Assembly: GCA_000711775.1 (NCBI GenBank)
Contig: ARYC01000788.1
Coordinates: forward strand, 62,001 to 126,000
Source of the DNA: Oxytricha trifallax
Lineage: Eukaryota > Ciliophora > Spirotrichea > Sporadotrichida > Oxytrichidae
DNA: 64,000 nucleotides
Direction of reading: 5' to 3'
Part shown: positions 21,275 to 33,495 of the stretch, one piece after another
Layout of the letters: each line of letters opens with the position of its first letter
How positions within the stretch are numbered: the stretch's first letter is position 1
Position numbers and translations under genes: made by a program
Notes under the pieces: model-generated
What the model saw: the letters and a program-made list of their open reading frames with translations, nothing else
Database searches by the model: none
Told to the model about the DNA's origin: nothing

Positions 21275-23225
21275 TTGTATTCACAAAAAATCTCCTCCCC
21301 ATTAACCCCTTTTTTGTCCTAAAATACCCTAATTTAATTTAAGAATTTTTAATTCTCGACATCTGAAACTATTTCATATACGAAATTTTAGTATACATGA
21401 TACAGAGATCATAATTAACTATTGTTTTTATTTAGTTTACCAAAATTTTAGACTTCTTTTTATATAATAATAATAATAATATGATCACATTGAGTTCTCT
21501 AGGGACCCCCGATCTTATATAGCATGTTAAGCTTATAAGGGACAAGCCCTTTTAGTTATTTAAGGTGTGAATAGTCAATATTTACATTAAATTAATTCAC
21601 TAAACTTATTATATATTCTCTGTCAATCTTTTGTACCATTTCTTTTTCTTTCTATGTTTTTTCTTTATCTTTTTCTTGATCTGAATTTTGGAAGTTTGGT
21701 GTATTCTGATTGATCTCCAATGAAATATTTTTCAAATTCACTCATAAAAAGTGAGTTGGTGAGAAGCACTCTCTCTTATATACTTCTTAATTGTAGTTCG
21801 CCCTAATATAGAGGGCTGAGTTAGTTAATTAGTTATATTTCCCAGGGTTCAAAGTTATGATCTTTGTTGTGTTCCTTGGATTCAATTAGCCTTTAGAGTA
21901 ATTTAAACCTAATTTCTATTGAACTGAAATTTTAGTATTTACTTAGTAAGAGTTTAGTAAGAACCTCTTTAGGCTTTATAAAAATATCTAAGTTAATTCT
22001 TTGTTCCCCTGTTTTACGTTAGGATGTTTATTGTTGAGCAATTGGTTGTATGTTAGTCAGAATCTGATATGTTTTTATCCTATGTACTATTACCCTACCT
22101 ATTTAATACCTAATCTTAATTACTATTTACTAGTGATTGGTTCTAAGTAAATTTGGGTGATTCTTCAAACATCTTTGGAATATTTTTGGGTGATTCTCCA
22201 AATATTTTAAAAGAAACTTTGGGTGATTCGGAGTATATCTTTGTCACCTATTGAATAGGTTAGGAATCTTCAACTCTTTGTTACTATATAGTAGTAGAAA
22301 TGTCGTCTTTTTTATAATCCAATGTGGATCTTTTGTTTGAGTTGAAGAAGGTGGGTCTGTTGTTTTATATTTATGGCGACTCCTGAGATTTCTCTCTAAA
22401 ATCCTAGGGGTTGGGGTTTTGGTTCAGGGGTTTCTGAGCGATGATTTAAGAAGTATTGTTGATTTTTCTTTGACCTTCGGTTTTTCTCTCTTTATTCACT
22501 TTAGTTTTAAGTGTTTATTAAATTATTGTTAGAACGTTCCCTTTCATCCATATATTAAATAGTTTTGTTTGTTGAATTTTATGGTTATTGGGGGAAATTC
22601 CAAATGTGACCGTCCCATTTTAAGGTTGGTTAGTCAAAGTACTTTTATTCACTGGGTGTTCTGCTGGTTGATTTGGTTTGATTACCATACCAGTTGAAGG
22701 TTTGTTGGTGTTGGTGAAGGCGCTCTATGTTAAGTTTAGAGTAGTAGCAGTCTTCCATTTCCATATCTGATTCGTCTATCGACTCGTAGTCAGAACTTTG
22801 TATAGAAATTTAATCATCTGACATTTCGCTGTCGGTTTCCCAACAGTCTGATTCATGTCCTTTGTTTGCTTAGCTGTTGTAGGCTAAGTCTTTGAGAGGT
22901 TATTCAGCTCCTTCCCTGTGAGTTTAATGGGAAATGCTTATGTTGAGGGACTTTTAGTTTGGAACTTGTGTCATCACGTCACGTTCCTTTTAGTATCAAC
23001 CTTATTTAATTTTATTTTTTTATTAAATTTTAATGGAAAATAATACATATTTATAAAAAAATAGTTTCAAAAATGCAATCTCTCAAATAATTCACTGATT
23101 TAATTAGAAATTGTAGTGAGATTAATTTATTAAAATTTGATAAATAACATTTTCTTTGAAGTCAAGAAAGTGGTAAAGAGAGATTAGTCGGGGTATCTCA
23201 GCTACAACAAATATTGTTTAAACAA
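21275..23225. mobile_element. Putative ~1.95-kb insertion carrying a gene, in LRR member A
   Basis: Aligning members A and B by eye, A has about 1.95 kb extra between the 21.2-kb block and the 23.3-kb block. The insert is richer in G and C than its surroundings. Its right edge (CGGGGTATCTCAGCTAC, ~23189-23215) and, more weakly, its left edge (AAAAAATCTCCTCCCC) recall the C-rich ends of the foldback elements at 41.5, 45.7 and 60.3 kb. Boundaries are approximate, no clear target duplication was found, and the mobile nature is inference. Confidence 0.4.
21623..22974 (-). CDS. Unknown protein, well-preserved coding region in the insertion
   Basis: The likely start is ATG 22974 (MTQVPNQKSLNISISHQTH) and TGA is at 21623-21625. 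Three long frames succeed one another. About 22974-22270 is acidic then Asn/Gln-rich: EMSDDQISIQSSDYESIDES, KWDGHIWNFPQQ. About 22275-22040 contains a short repeat, xESPKVSFKIFGESPKNIPK and EESPKF. About 22090-21623 includes FIKPKEVLTKLLLSKYQNF and ends in a strongly basic tail, KFRSRKRQRKNIERKRNG, like a nuclear-localisation signal. Two frame changes (near 22270 and 22080) could be small IESs, introns or mutations. Composition is clearly unlike the AT-rich flanks. No family recognised. Within the first frame, PKPQPLGF creates a GGGGTTGGGGTTTTGG tract on the plus strand. Confidence 0.55.
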
Positions 23226-23289
23226 ATGAGTATTCAAAACTTTAATTTAAATTAAAGCAAATTGGATTCAGCAATATTATATTTAATTA

Positions 23290-23480
23290 AATGGTTAATC
23301 TTGCTTTGCTCACCATAAATAATGTGATTCAAGAATTTCTCAACAAAATTCTTTCCCAAATTCTAAAAATGATCTTAATCAAAGATTATCTTGAGAGTAT
23401 TAAACTTTGAAATGTCTAGCAACTTTTAATTCTTAAGCTGTTTGTAGTTTAGGAGAGGAACTTAAACCTCAGTACATTTT
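23290..23480 (-). pseudogene. LRR-like block of member A, beyond the insertion
   Basis: The minus-strand frame gives NYKQLKNQKLLDISKFNTLK then IIFDQDHFQNLGKNFVEKFL. It aligns with the 32.0-32.2-kb block of member B (QKLQDMSKFNTLKIQFYKD). It belongs to the same locus as 18.5-21.26 kb. Confidence 0.55.
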
Positions 23481-25727
23481 AGAAATTGATCATAATTTTA
23501 AAACAAATTAAAGTCAAAATACTAAATATTGTAATTTTAAATTTAATCAAAATCTAGTTTGAAAAGTAATTTTGATTCTTTAATTATTTCATTTAATGGA
23601 GATGTACAGTTAAATGACATTTTTTCAAAAGTAATTTTATTGAAAAGTTTCTAATACTTCAACAACATTGTATTGAGAAGAAAAAAAATTAGAGATTTAA
23701 TTTTGGTATTGATTATTTTTGGCCTTTTAAAATATTTTATTAAAAAATGTTAATTATTAAATCAAACAATTAATGAAGAAGTGTTACCACTACATAATAT
23801 TATAAAGAATAAATTTTCAGGAATCATATACTACGATAAAAACCTATTTCCTATATTTTCCCTTGAGTTTATCTTAAAAAATAATTTAATTTGAATAAAA
23901 TGTGACTTCCCTATATAAAAAATTGGGTATCCTTTTCAATTCAAATCAATATACGATAAAAGTTTTTGCCCTGTAGCAAATGAAGTCTGATGCTTTAGTG
24001 AAAATTAGGAAAATTATCATAATTTATATACATCCATAATTTCCTTGAAATTACAATTAAAATACTTCTGTATAAAGCTCAATACAAAATAAATAAATTT
24101 AGTCTTATTGAATCTCAACATGTTTTATCAGGTTGTGAATTTCGTATTCACCAGAAATTCTTCATGTTACAGGACTTATTTATATTCTAGGGGAAGTTTC
24201 CAGGTCTATAATTATTAAATATATATATTTTCTAGAAATTTAATTTTAAAATATATTAAACCTATTCTAAAAAAATATTTAATAAGATAGCTTTGTATTT
24301 TAAAGGTCTTTTAAATCAGTGAGCGTTCATATTTTGTTGAATTATAGGTAGAATATATTATTAAAAATAAGGATAGACTTTTTTTATATGAATAATTATT
24401 AAAAATTCAATGTTTAGAAAAGAATAATTTTTTATAATTAAATCTTTAAGGTTTTATCAGATTAAAATAGAAGATGTCAGAATGAATAATATGGGAAGAA
24501 GATAATTTCTAGGGGAGATACCTCACCTCAAAATTTAAATATCTAAAATTATAGTAAATAAACGACAATTATTTAAAGCAATTTGCTTTAAAATAAGCAA
24601 TAAAAACTCACTATGTATGATTGATTAAATGACTAAAAAAAATTAAATTTGCATATTCTTGAAAATATTTTTTTTCCTAAAAAATTGTGAACTTTATAAT
24701 TGATTTAAATTTACAAAAAAATTGTGAGGATCTTTCTGATTATAAACATATACAAAGACAGGTATTTTAATTAGTTAAACCGACATAAATTACATATGTA
24801 ATTTTATCTGCTCTTTTAGTTATTAAATTTATCTTGTTGATCGATTTGCCTATACTTTTTATTAGCAATTTACTTTTGCTAGTATCGATTCTATTGGTCA
24901 TGATCATGGATTTACAGAAGTTAAACTTGATAATTGTTTAAAGTTCAAGTATTCAGCAATCAGTTTTTTATAATAGGTGCAACCTTTAAGCTATAAAAAT
25001 TACTAAAATATTTTATAATAACTATTTATTAATCACTATTAGAGTTTTTTTTTAATAATGTATGGTTGTAACTAGACAGAAAATGATGAATCTCCTAACT
25101 AACTTTAAATTAAAAATTAAAATAAAACTATTCATCTAAATAATGGGGGGGGGGGGAAAGAAGTTCTTTGACAATTAAATATTCAAATATAATTTCATCA
25201 ATTTTTTATGAAACTATATCTAAATATATCTATTAACTATATAATTTTTAGGGGTTGTAGCAGACATCCTTTACCTTTTTAATAAAAATTTAAGATTAAT
25301 TAGTTTTCTTATATATTTTTCTTAAAAATTAAAGATAAATTTAATTAGTAATACAATAAAAAATTGTCATTTTGCCATAAATCTAAATGTGTTAAATTAT
25401 GAAAAATAATATTCTAAAATAAAGTATTGGAAGTATTATAAAATATAGGTTCATGTATCTCAAATTTCATGTAAGGCAAATCACCTAAAGCTCTAGCATA
25501 GAGTTATAAAGAATAACATATAAATAATATTTAGGAGAAAAAATTAAAAAATTTACTTACCATAAAATTTTCTAAGAAGATTTTTTCATATAATATTGGG
25601 CAGGAATTCCCCTTCTAAATAATATATAAAATAATACATTTTATTGAGAAAAGGATTAGTTGTTTCACATGGCTCTTCATTTACTATATGATTTTTAATT
25701 TATGTAATTTAATTTAATTAAAAATTA
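23481..25727. other. AT-rich germline sequence without a clear gene
   Basis: Faint LRR-family similarity near 23560-23660, otherwise AT-rich sequence. An 11-bp G homopolymer sits at about 25143-25153. I see no complete gene or inverted-repeat element. Confidence 0.4.
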
Positions 25728-25893
25728 GATCTGAATCAGGTAGGCAGGTGGGTGGCAGCCTGCCCATTAGGTGGGCGCCTGGTTCAACACCTAGATCTGG
25801 CTACGATTTTAACCGCCGAATGATCAAAGGTCCATCAAACTTGGAGTAGTAGAACGGAGAGGGATGGCGAGTCTATGCTACCTGATTCAGATC
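25728..25893. repeat. GC-rich 166-bp inverted-repeat unit with nested hairpins
   Basis: The outer arms GATCTGAATCAGGTAG (25728-25743) and CTACCTGATTCAGATC (25878-25893) are perfect reverse complements. Inside are GGCAGG…CCTGCC and GCCCA-TTAGG-TGGGC hairpins and a GGTTCAACACC stretch resembling a tRNA B-box. It is an isolated island of balanced base composition in very AT-rich DNA. It could be a structured RNA gene, a small tRNA-derived element or a MITE. There is no complete tRNA cloverleaf. Confidence 0.45.
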
Positions 25894-26599
25894 GGATTCT
25901 TCAGTCGGCAAGCCTATACATACCCCAGGGTAAACAGCAACTAATATACCTTTAGTAATCTCTGAAAAATTAGGAAACTTTGTGATGTTGATGCTTGTAA
26001 CGTTGTTCCTGGTTGTTGTGCTGTTTCTTCTTCTATATAGTTAATAATCTTTATATATTTAATAGAACTTATAATATATAAAAATTTACATTTAATTTAT
26101 TGCTACTACCACCTATTCTGAGTCTAATCTAATCTTTAATTAAAAATTATTATTCTAGTGCTTAATTATAATTCTTCAAAATAATAAATTTCATTTAATC
26201 ATTTTTATTCATATTATTAGTAGAATTTTGAATAATAAGATTAAATTAAATATATATATATATATATATTCCTCTTAATTTATTTCAATTTTTTATAATA
26301 TGAATCTTAAGTTTTCTTTTAAGAACAATCTTATCAAGAAGTTTAAATACTTTATCATTAACTGAGAGAACTTTAATCTGTATAAAAAGTATATTTTTCA
26401 TTTATTTTATTTAATAAGTAAGGCTGGGCAACTATTGATTAAAATATGGATCTATGACAATTCTAATTCACTTTCTCCTACATCAAGTTATTATAAATAT
26501 GTAAAACTAAAATTATAAGTGATAATTTCCTCAAGGTCTCAATATTCCTAAAGTCTAAGTTAAATAAAATAATTGTTTATTTATAATTACAGCAGGCTA

Positions 26600-26790
26600 T
26601 AGAACAAATTTCTATCTCTTTAACATTAAGTACGTGACAAGCTTCAATGAATTAGGCATTAGATATATTTAGTTATTTCTTTTCTTTTTCTGCCACTTCA
26701 ACTACATCATCATGTTCTTCATCTTCCTCTTCATCATCACTTTCCTCCTCTTCATCATCTACCTCTTGACCACACATATCCACTTCATTA
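26600..26790 (-). pseudogene. LRR-family exon with acidic region
   Basis: The minus-strand frame has VDDEEEESDDEEEDEEHDD, then KKQLNISNAQFIEACHVLNV and KEIEICSIACCNYK. The NAxxIEAxxxLxVKEI pattern recurs at 34.8-34.9 kb (ISNAEIIEAFQILRVKEI) and near 41.2 kb (DLIKDALQTLGVSEI), so it is one exon type of the repeated family. Together with the F-box-like exon at 27.95-28.29 kb it may represent one gene copy. Confidence 0.5.
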
Positions 26791-27952
26791 AAATAAGAAA
26801 TATAACTAATGATATATTAGAAATTTTAAAAGTAAAATTATTTAAATTTATATAGAATGTTTTACTATTTCATTTAATAATTTAAGATCAATTAAAATAA
26901 TTCAAAATAAATAAATTAAATAATGATCCGATGATTAAAATTAATTTTATAAAAAATGTAAAATTAATAATTCATATTGAAAGGTAAGCGAGTTGACTTA
27001 AATCTTGTTTATATCATGTAATTTTACTAACCTTATGAGCTGGTATATAGATGAAATATATGCATTTAAATGCCTATACTACATTTTATCATTCGAAATA
27101 AATTTCTAAGTATAATAGAGAGTAAATTGGAAATAAATGTAAAAATAACGTTTTAAATTGATATCATTGATTATAAAGAGTAAGAATGAAGAAAATTAAT
27201 GGAAGGAAGGTACCTGCTAAACATTACAATTAGTTTTATTTGCTAGAAATCTAAGAATAAAAAAACACAAATCAATCTAAACTTTAGTTTCTCTCCAATA
27301 TGAAGCAATTTTTCTGGAATATAGCTTTAAAGTAACTAACTATCCCTTGCATCATTACCAACTAGAAACTCTTAAAAACTAATGAATTAATAAAATTAAT
27401 AAAATACAAAAAGAATCAGCTGGTCTAGATCTGAATCCACATTATTAGATATTTATATAAATAATTATTGTAAATAAATCATCTTAAATTGAAAATTTCA
27501 TATTAAAGATAATTTTTTAAATCATAAAATCTTCAACTTTACTTTTGTCGTATAAGTCTACTTAATGTAATTTATTATTATTTATTTCATTAAATACTAT
27601 TTTATATCAAAAATATCATCTACTAAAATATAACAAGAGGTTTTAAGTTTTGATTGTATCTTAATTTATATAATATTAATTTAGTATCTTTTGTAATTTG
27701 TATATTGAGGCTAATTTTTATGAGAGTTTTAAAAAATCATAATATTTAAAACTATTATTTTAAAGAATCTTTTATCAATTATAAGAATAATTATTTAATT
27801 GTTTAATTATTTTCGTTTTAGTTTTCTCTTAAAGTATAGAAAAGTTCTTAAAACATTACAATTTTTACAAGTTTTAATGATATTAGTTAAAAATAGGAAT
27901 ATGCATAATAAGTAATCACACAGATATTTTATATTTTGATATAAAATATTAA

Positions 27953-28288
27953 TCAAAATGTTTAGCTGATCTCGAATCTAGGAAAATCTTATCTACTAGT
28001 ATAAAAGATATCCTTCAAATGTAAATGACTTATTGGTAAGGTCTTACTTTTCTTCATTATTTACACAAAATTTTGAATTAAAAATAGTCTAATAATTGAG
28101 TTAGTTTTTGGAATTTCATCAAATATGTAATCTCTATCAATATAGCTCAAAATTTGAAGTATCAAGTATTTTGACTTAATTTTCCCAAAACAAAGTTGCT
28201 TCTTAAATAATAAAATTATATATTATCTTTGACAATGAACAATGATCTAGTTGAATAGTTTGAAGTTAATTTGCTAATTGTTGTACAT
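27953..28288 (-). pseudogene. F-box-like N-terminal exon of the LRR family
   Basis: Open from ATG 28288 (MYNNQQINFKLFNQIIVHCQ) to TGA 27953-27955, about 111 codons using TAA/TAG as Gln. The core GKIKSKYLILQILSYIDRDY followed by IFDEIPKTNSIIRLFL has the hydrophobic spacing of an F-box (L-x-I-L-x-Y-I-D). An F-box plus LRRs would suggest a substrate adaptor of an SCF ubiquitin ligase; this is inference from domain type. Homologous exons are at 35.94-36.2, 43.76-44.0 and 44.57-44.66 kb. The continuation exons lie at lower coordinates. Confidence 0.55.
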
Positions 28289-30229
28289 CCATTTAACTTT
28301 ATGTAAATCTCAATTTAAAATTCGTAAAATTGATTTCTTTCAATTTTTTAGTTAATTAATTAATTATAATCCTTATTCGAACTTATATCTTCATATATAG
28401 ATGAAATTATTTAAATGATTTATTGTACTTAATATGTGATACATTTTTAATTATTTAATTTAAATTTATTAAAATAATCCTTAGAATAAAAATCTAAATC
28501 TCATTTAATATAATCATTAAATAATTTACTAGTGGATATGGTTTCGGTCTGTTAGTAGGGAAAAAAACTAGATTTTATCAAAATTATTAAATCTTTAAAA
28601 TCTTAGATAAATCAAGAAAAATAAAAAATATGCGAAGTACTTACTCTATATTCAAGCTGCTTACTTACACGTTTAATAATTAAAGAATGCATAAAACTAT
28701 TTGGGCATCTATTTCTATATTTGTATTCCCTTAAAATCATTTCGAATTTCTTCGGTGTCAAAAAAGTAAACGCTTACACAAGAATAACTACATCGAATCT
28801 AATAAAGTTTCATCATTATAAGTTTGTTTCACTCCCAGTTATATGTACTAATTGGTAAACTCAATTTTATAATGCATGTATTTAATGGAGTCTAATAAAA
28901 CCAAAAATAGAATATTTACAAAACATTTTGAATCAATGATTTATAATTGTTAAGCTTATTAATTTTTTTTCATTCATCTGTGTATAATATTTTTTGGGGA
29001 CAAAATTTCATTGAAAGTAAATTTTATCATATAAAATTCACAAAATTCTTCATAAAAAACTTATTCAAATATATATATTAATTTAATAGTTAATTAGGTG
29101 ATATATATATATATATTTATATCAATATATCAAACATCCTTTGATATCTTTAAAACATAAAGCCATATAGTTGTTATATTTTTCTTAATAAAGGTATTTA
29201 CATATAAATCTGTTACTCATATATATAAATATATTCATTTTAACATATATTAAATTGCATTTGATAAGGAAAGTTAATGTTTAAAGAGATAAATATTAGA
29301 ATTTCAGCTGAAATTAGATTAAATATTTTAAATGTCATTTAATTCACTTTGTTAAAGCTGTTACTTGCCGTTAGAAAAAATAATAGACATGAAAAAATTA
29401 AAAATAATTATTTTCCTGGAAATTCCCCCCCCAAATATTTACTCCTAGAAATGTCTGATTTTGTTTTTACTTTATAAGTCAGAATTTTTTTGTTTGTTCT
29501 TTTTTCATTAAATTTATAATAAGAGGCAGTAACAGCAAAAAAGAATTTTTAAATAAATTTTTCATTTATTCTAATCAAAGTAAATTAAATCTTATACCAT
29601 AGATGATATCTTAATAAAGCGAAAGTTACATCAAATAAAATTCAAAAAATATTTTAAGATTAATTTAAACAAAATAATAAGTACAAGCTCTTAACTTATT
29701 TTTGATATTGTAAATGAATATTTAATACAAATTAAATAATAATTTTATTGAAAATAAATTTAAAATTAAATAGAAAATTAATAAATTTATAAATTTATTA
29801 TATCAATTAAAAGTGGTCAACACACAAAAGTACATAAAATGATCATCAAAGCGTTATTTAATACAATTTTATATTTTAAGTAAAAAATAATAGCAGAGTT
29901 TAAGCTTATTTAATTTAACTGTAAATATAGCAATTTGAATTCATCATATTATTTTATTTTAATTTGGCTAAATATCACTATATTTCATTTTAAAAGTTAT
30001 ATAAATAATAATTATATTGAATTTAATTGTTTAATATTAACTCATTTTATCACAAATCACACAAACATAGGTACCTTTGAAATTAAATTAATATATATTT
30101 TATCAATGTTTTATATTTATATAGTTTGAAACTTAGGATGTTCATTGCTAAAATAACTTTCGTATAAATATAAAATTATTTTATTTGTATTGGTCTACAC
30201 CATCATACTCAATTCTTGCATTCTAAAAC
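28289..30229. other. AT-rich germline sequence
   Basis: No gene or strong repeat identified. A short C homopolymer lies near 29426-29433. The open stretch 29935-30129 on the plus strand is composed almost wholly of A/T-rich codons and looks like chance. Confidence 0.4.
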
Positions 30230-32299
30230 TAAATTCTTAGATCTTTATATCTTTGATTTTTCTCTATTTCTTTCAAAGTTGACAATAATATAAAATCCTT
30301 AAATATAAATTATTTAATTTTTATCCTCCTCCATTGAATTTTAATAATAAAATTTAATTTAAATTTTTGTGTAAACCAATATTTTCGTTGATTACAAAGC
30401 AAATATTCTTAAGACTATTAAGTTACAAAGTTGTATCGCTCAGTATGAATGTATCAATGATTTATTTTGCATTAGTCTCTATTTTTATTATAATATTGGG
30501 GTAAGAGCATTTTTAGACAAGATAATATTTTTCCTCAAAATTTAAAAACAATCTTAAGTCATTAATTTGTCAAAGTGACTTATAACATATGAAAAAAACA
30601 TTTTTATGATTATTAGGAAGTATGATATTTTTTATTTTATTCAGCTAGAGTGCTGTGCTATCCCATTACCCAAATATTATATTTTAAATAATTAATTAAT
30701 TTTAAAATTTATTATATATTTGATCCTACTAGAAGAAACAGTAAGGTAAAATAATCTTTCTTAAGAATTTTAACTACAGTAGTTTATTATACAAGATAAA
30801 ATGTATATAAAATTTATCAATATATTCATAGAAATTCTAATATTGTAATATCAGCTATAAAAACATTAGATAAAAAAGAAATTTAATGAAATTCATAAAA
30901 TATGCAATTATAAATCTTCGCATAACTGAAGATTACTGTCTCTGAATAATTAAGGAAAATTTATTTAGATTAAATTTGGAAGTCTTTCTGCTATAATTCT
31001 TAAATATCTTTCCGTTTGACTTGCCTTTAATTCTTGCTTTTAAATTCATTAATTCACTTAGATTTTTCAATTTTGAATTGAATTTAAATTGTGAAAAGAT
31101 TAATTTTTAAATAATTTAATTATTGCTCAATTTCCAGAATTTGTAATTTGCTTAAATTGCTTAGGAGACTGCTTTTTATATTGAAAATATTTTCCATTAA
31201 TCGATTCTGTTAAATTTATCTTCTCTCAAATGCACCTTGATAAATTAATTATGACTAATCAATTTAATACTATAAATTTTATTAATAAAGTTAACTAAAA
31301 GTATACATATTATTTGTTGATCTCCAGATGATTTTGAATTTTATGTTTTAAGGTTAAACGAAAGTTTTAACAAATACTATTTTCCATTCCATTTCATCAT
31401 AAATTAATTAAATCTAGATTAGTCATAAGTTGTTACACAATATATTTGTAAATTATTAATCTTTAGCTCCTTAGCTTGAAGCAATAAAATATATATTTAT
31501 TAATTAAAAGAGTAAGTTTTTATAAATATTTAAAGTTAATTATCTCTAAATTTAAGTATACACAAAAATAATTTCTTGATTTTAATTCATAAAAAATAAT
31601 CAAAATATATTTATGGTTATCTATGTTAAATTTTAAATATAATTTCAATAATTGGAGAATTAAAGCTGATTAGTCGTTGCAAACAGTTAATTTAAGAGTA
31701 TCTAACTTTATAATGACGTTTTCTCTATAATATTTGAGTAATTTAGGATGAAATTGCAAGTCAATTGAATTTGATTCTACTTCAAGTTCATTATAATCAG
31801 TATCTTAAAACCATTGTTATTTCAATTATTTTACAAAGAATTTCTTTAAATTTGGAGAAATAAAAATCAGCAACATAAGAATCATATTTGCATCTAATTT
31901 ACAATTGTAATCAAAACTTATCAGAAAATTAATGAATATTAATGAGGAAAATTTTTCATTGATTTTTTTTAATTTAACAATACAAATTAAAATTCTAGAT
32001 CTTGCTATCTTCTTTATTCATATCAGTTATATACTATAAAAACTCATCAATAAAGTTTTCTTCTATATTTACTGAATGATCTTTGTAAAATTATATCTTG
32101 AGAGTATTAAACTTAGACATATCTTGCAATTTTTAATATTCAAGTTGTTAATAATTTTCAAGAAGAATTAGAACTTAAGTAGACTTAATAAACTCATCAT
32201 ATATTTAAGTTATAAAATTAACTAATAGTATCTTTAATTGTTATAATTTAATCATTCTCTAGTTTGTAAATATATTTAGAATCTTTTATAATTCCATTA
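30230..32299 (-). pseudogene. LRR-like family member B, decayed and interrupted
   Basis: Blocks collinear with member A: NKLLQLKFLRKIILPYCF (~30785-30730), a TTAGCTCCTTAGCTTGAAG block near 31463 (plus strand), CKLDANMILMLLIFISPNLK (~31910-31850), and QKLQDMSKFNTLKI (~32130-32080). The locus is interrupted at 32299 by TA-flanked element 2, and similarity to member A resumes at about 33496 (GGACATTCTTTCAAAAG). Frames are broken in several places. Confidence 0.5.
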
Positions 32300-33493
32300 T
32301 TGCTTAAATAGATAAAAATAGGAAATTTAAGAAATACAAATAGAGTTTAAATTCATTTTTAATCCTAACTGCCACTAATTACAAACCCTTATAGATCTAA
32401 TTTGGTTCACTATACTTGGAAATATATTTGGCTCACAGTAACATTTTTGACTCCTTTTGACACCCTTGTCTAATATTTATCCTCGTGTATTATAGGGCAA
32501 TTTGACACCTTTGACACCTATCAAATTTATCTTGGTTTTGACACCAGTGATAGTATTTAAGAATATTAGCAATTAATTAAATGTTGAAATGGATGGAGAG
32601 TGTAATGCATATATTGTGAAGTACTTAAACAGTTTTAGTTTTAAAAACAAGTTTTTCACTCTAACGATAGGTTTTCTTGGTTTGCTCTTTCTTCTTTCTC
32701 AATGATTTATTCCTCTTACGACATCTAAAGCATGGTCTCTTCGTCTAGTCTCGTCATGATGTACTTTGCTAACTGTAACATGTTGAATGGTATAGATTTA
32801 TCGGCTTGCCTCTGCACCTCGCTCAGGGAGATTACATCGCACCTTGACTAAAATGCCTCCTGATCGATCTTATTCAGTTACATGACATTGAGTTTGTTGT
32901 AATTACCACTGCTGAATCTACGTATTCTAATTGTACCTCTCCGTACTTTGCTCCAGTGGAGTAGCCTTATCCTCCCAGTAATCTCTTCATTTTTGCAATT
33001 CTGTCGCATCTAAAGAAGTGCTGATCCTTCATCTCGTCCATTAGTACTACCTCTGGCTTGAATTTAATTGGGACAACTTGGAGCTTAAAGTGTGATTGGC
33101 CCTCTTAAAGAACATCACACACAAAGATCCGTTGGAGCATTATTATTATTGTTAACCTTTTGGTATCTGATGCCGCATAAAGCCACACTCGGCATTTTTT
33201 CCATTTCAATATTTAATTAATTGCTAATATTCTTAAATACTATCACTGGTGTCAAAAACAAGATAAATTTGACAGGTGTCAAAGGGGTCAAATTACCCTA
33301 TAATACACGAGGATAAATATTAGACAAGGGTGTCAAAAGGAGTCAAAAATGTTACTGTGAGCCAAATATATTTCCAAGTATAGTGAACCAAATTAGATCT
33401 ACAAGGGTCTGTAATTAGTGGCAGTTAGGATTAATAATGAATTTAAACTCTATTTGTATTTCTTAAATTTCCTATTTTTATCTATTTAAGCAA
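32300..33493. mobile_element. TA-flanked long-inverted-repeat element 2 carrying an SF3-helicase relic
   Basis: Arms of about 294 bp (32300-32593 and 33200-33493), nearly perfect, around a ~606-bp loop. The tips TTGCTTAAATAG/CTATTTAAGCAA are close to those of element 1 and are flanked by TA (32298-32299 and 33494-33495). The shared CTGCCACTAATT block occurs in both arms, as do several TTTGACACC/TTTGACTCC repeats. Flanking sequence on both sides aligns with LRR member A near 23.6 kb, so the insertion point is well supported. The loop encodes a Rep-like helicase fragment on the minus strand. Confidence 0.8.
32656..33198 (-). pseudogene. Superfamily-3 helicase (Rep-like) fragment in element 2
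   Basis: The minus-strand frame begins at the arm edge with VWLYAASDTKRLTIII, which aligns in position with a P-loop (Walker A) but has lost its glycines and lysine. It is followed by PEVVLMDEM (Walker B-like), then KRLLGGQGYSTGAKYG, then AVVITTNSM (motif C, ending in the sensor Asn), and after one frame change IDQEAFQSRCDVISLSE, an arginine-finger-like segment. That order is the SF3 helicase layout of Rep proteins of small DNA viruses and related plasmids. It ends at TGA 32656-32658 with a Gln/Glu-rich tail. No N-terminal HUH nuclease is present. The degenerate Walker A, the frameshift and the missing N-terminus mean it is inactive here. Confidence 0.6.
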
Positions 33494-33495
33494 TA

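Noticed and set aside
22408..22435. G4T4-like tract (GGGGTTGGGGTTTTGG) as a telomere or TBE end
   Set aside because: It lies in a long open minus-strand frame (…PEPKPQPLGF…) with no inverted partner and no ATT duplication, so coding explains it better.
25741..25800. tRNA gene
   Set aside because: A B-box-like stretch is present but no A-box at correct spacing, anticodon arm or acceptor stem can be formed.
25143..29433. Poly-G (25.14 kb) and poly-C (29.43 kb) tracts as ends of one element
   Set aside because: The sequences next to the two tracts are not complementary beyond the homopolymer, and no target duplication is seen.
29935..30129. 64-codon plus-strand ORF
   Set aside because: Almost all codons are A/T-rich (Ile, Tyr, Asn, Phe), without Gln stop-codons or family match; expected by chance here.
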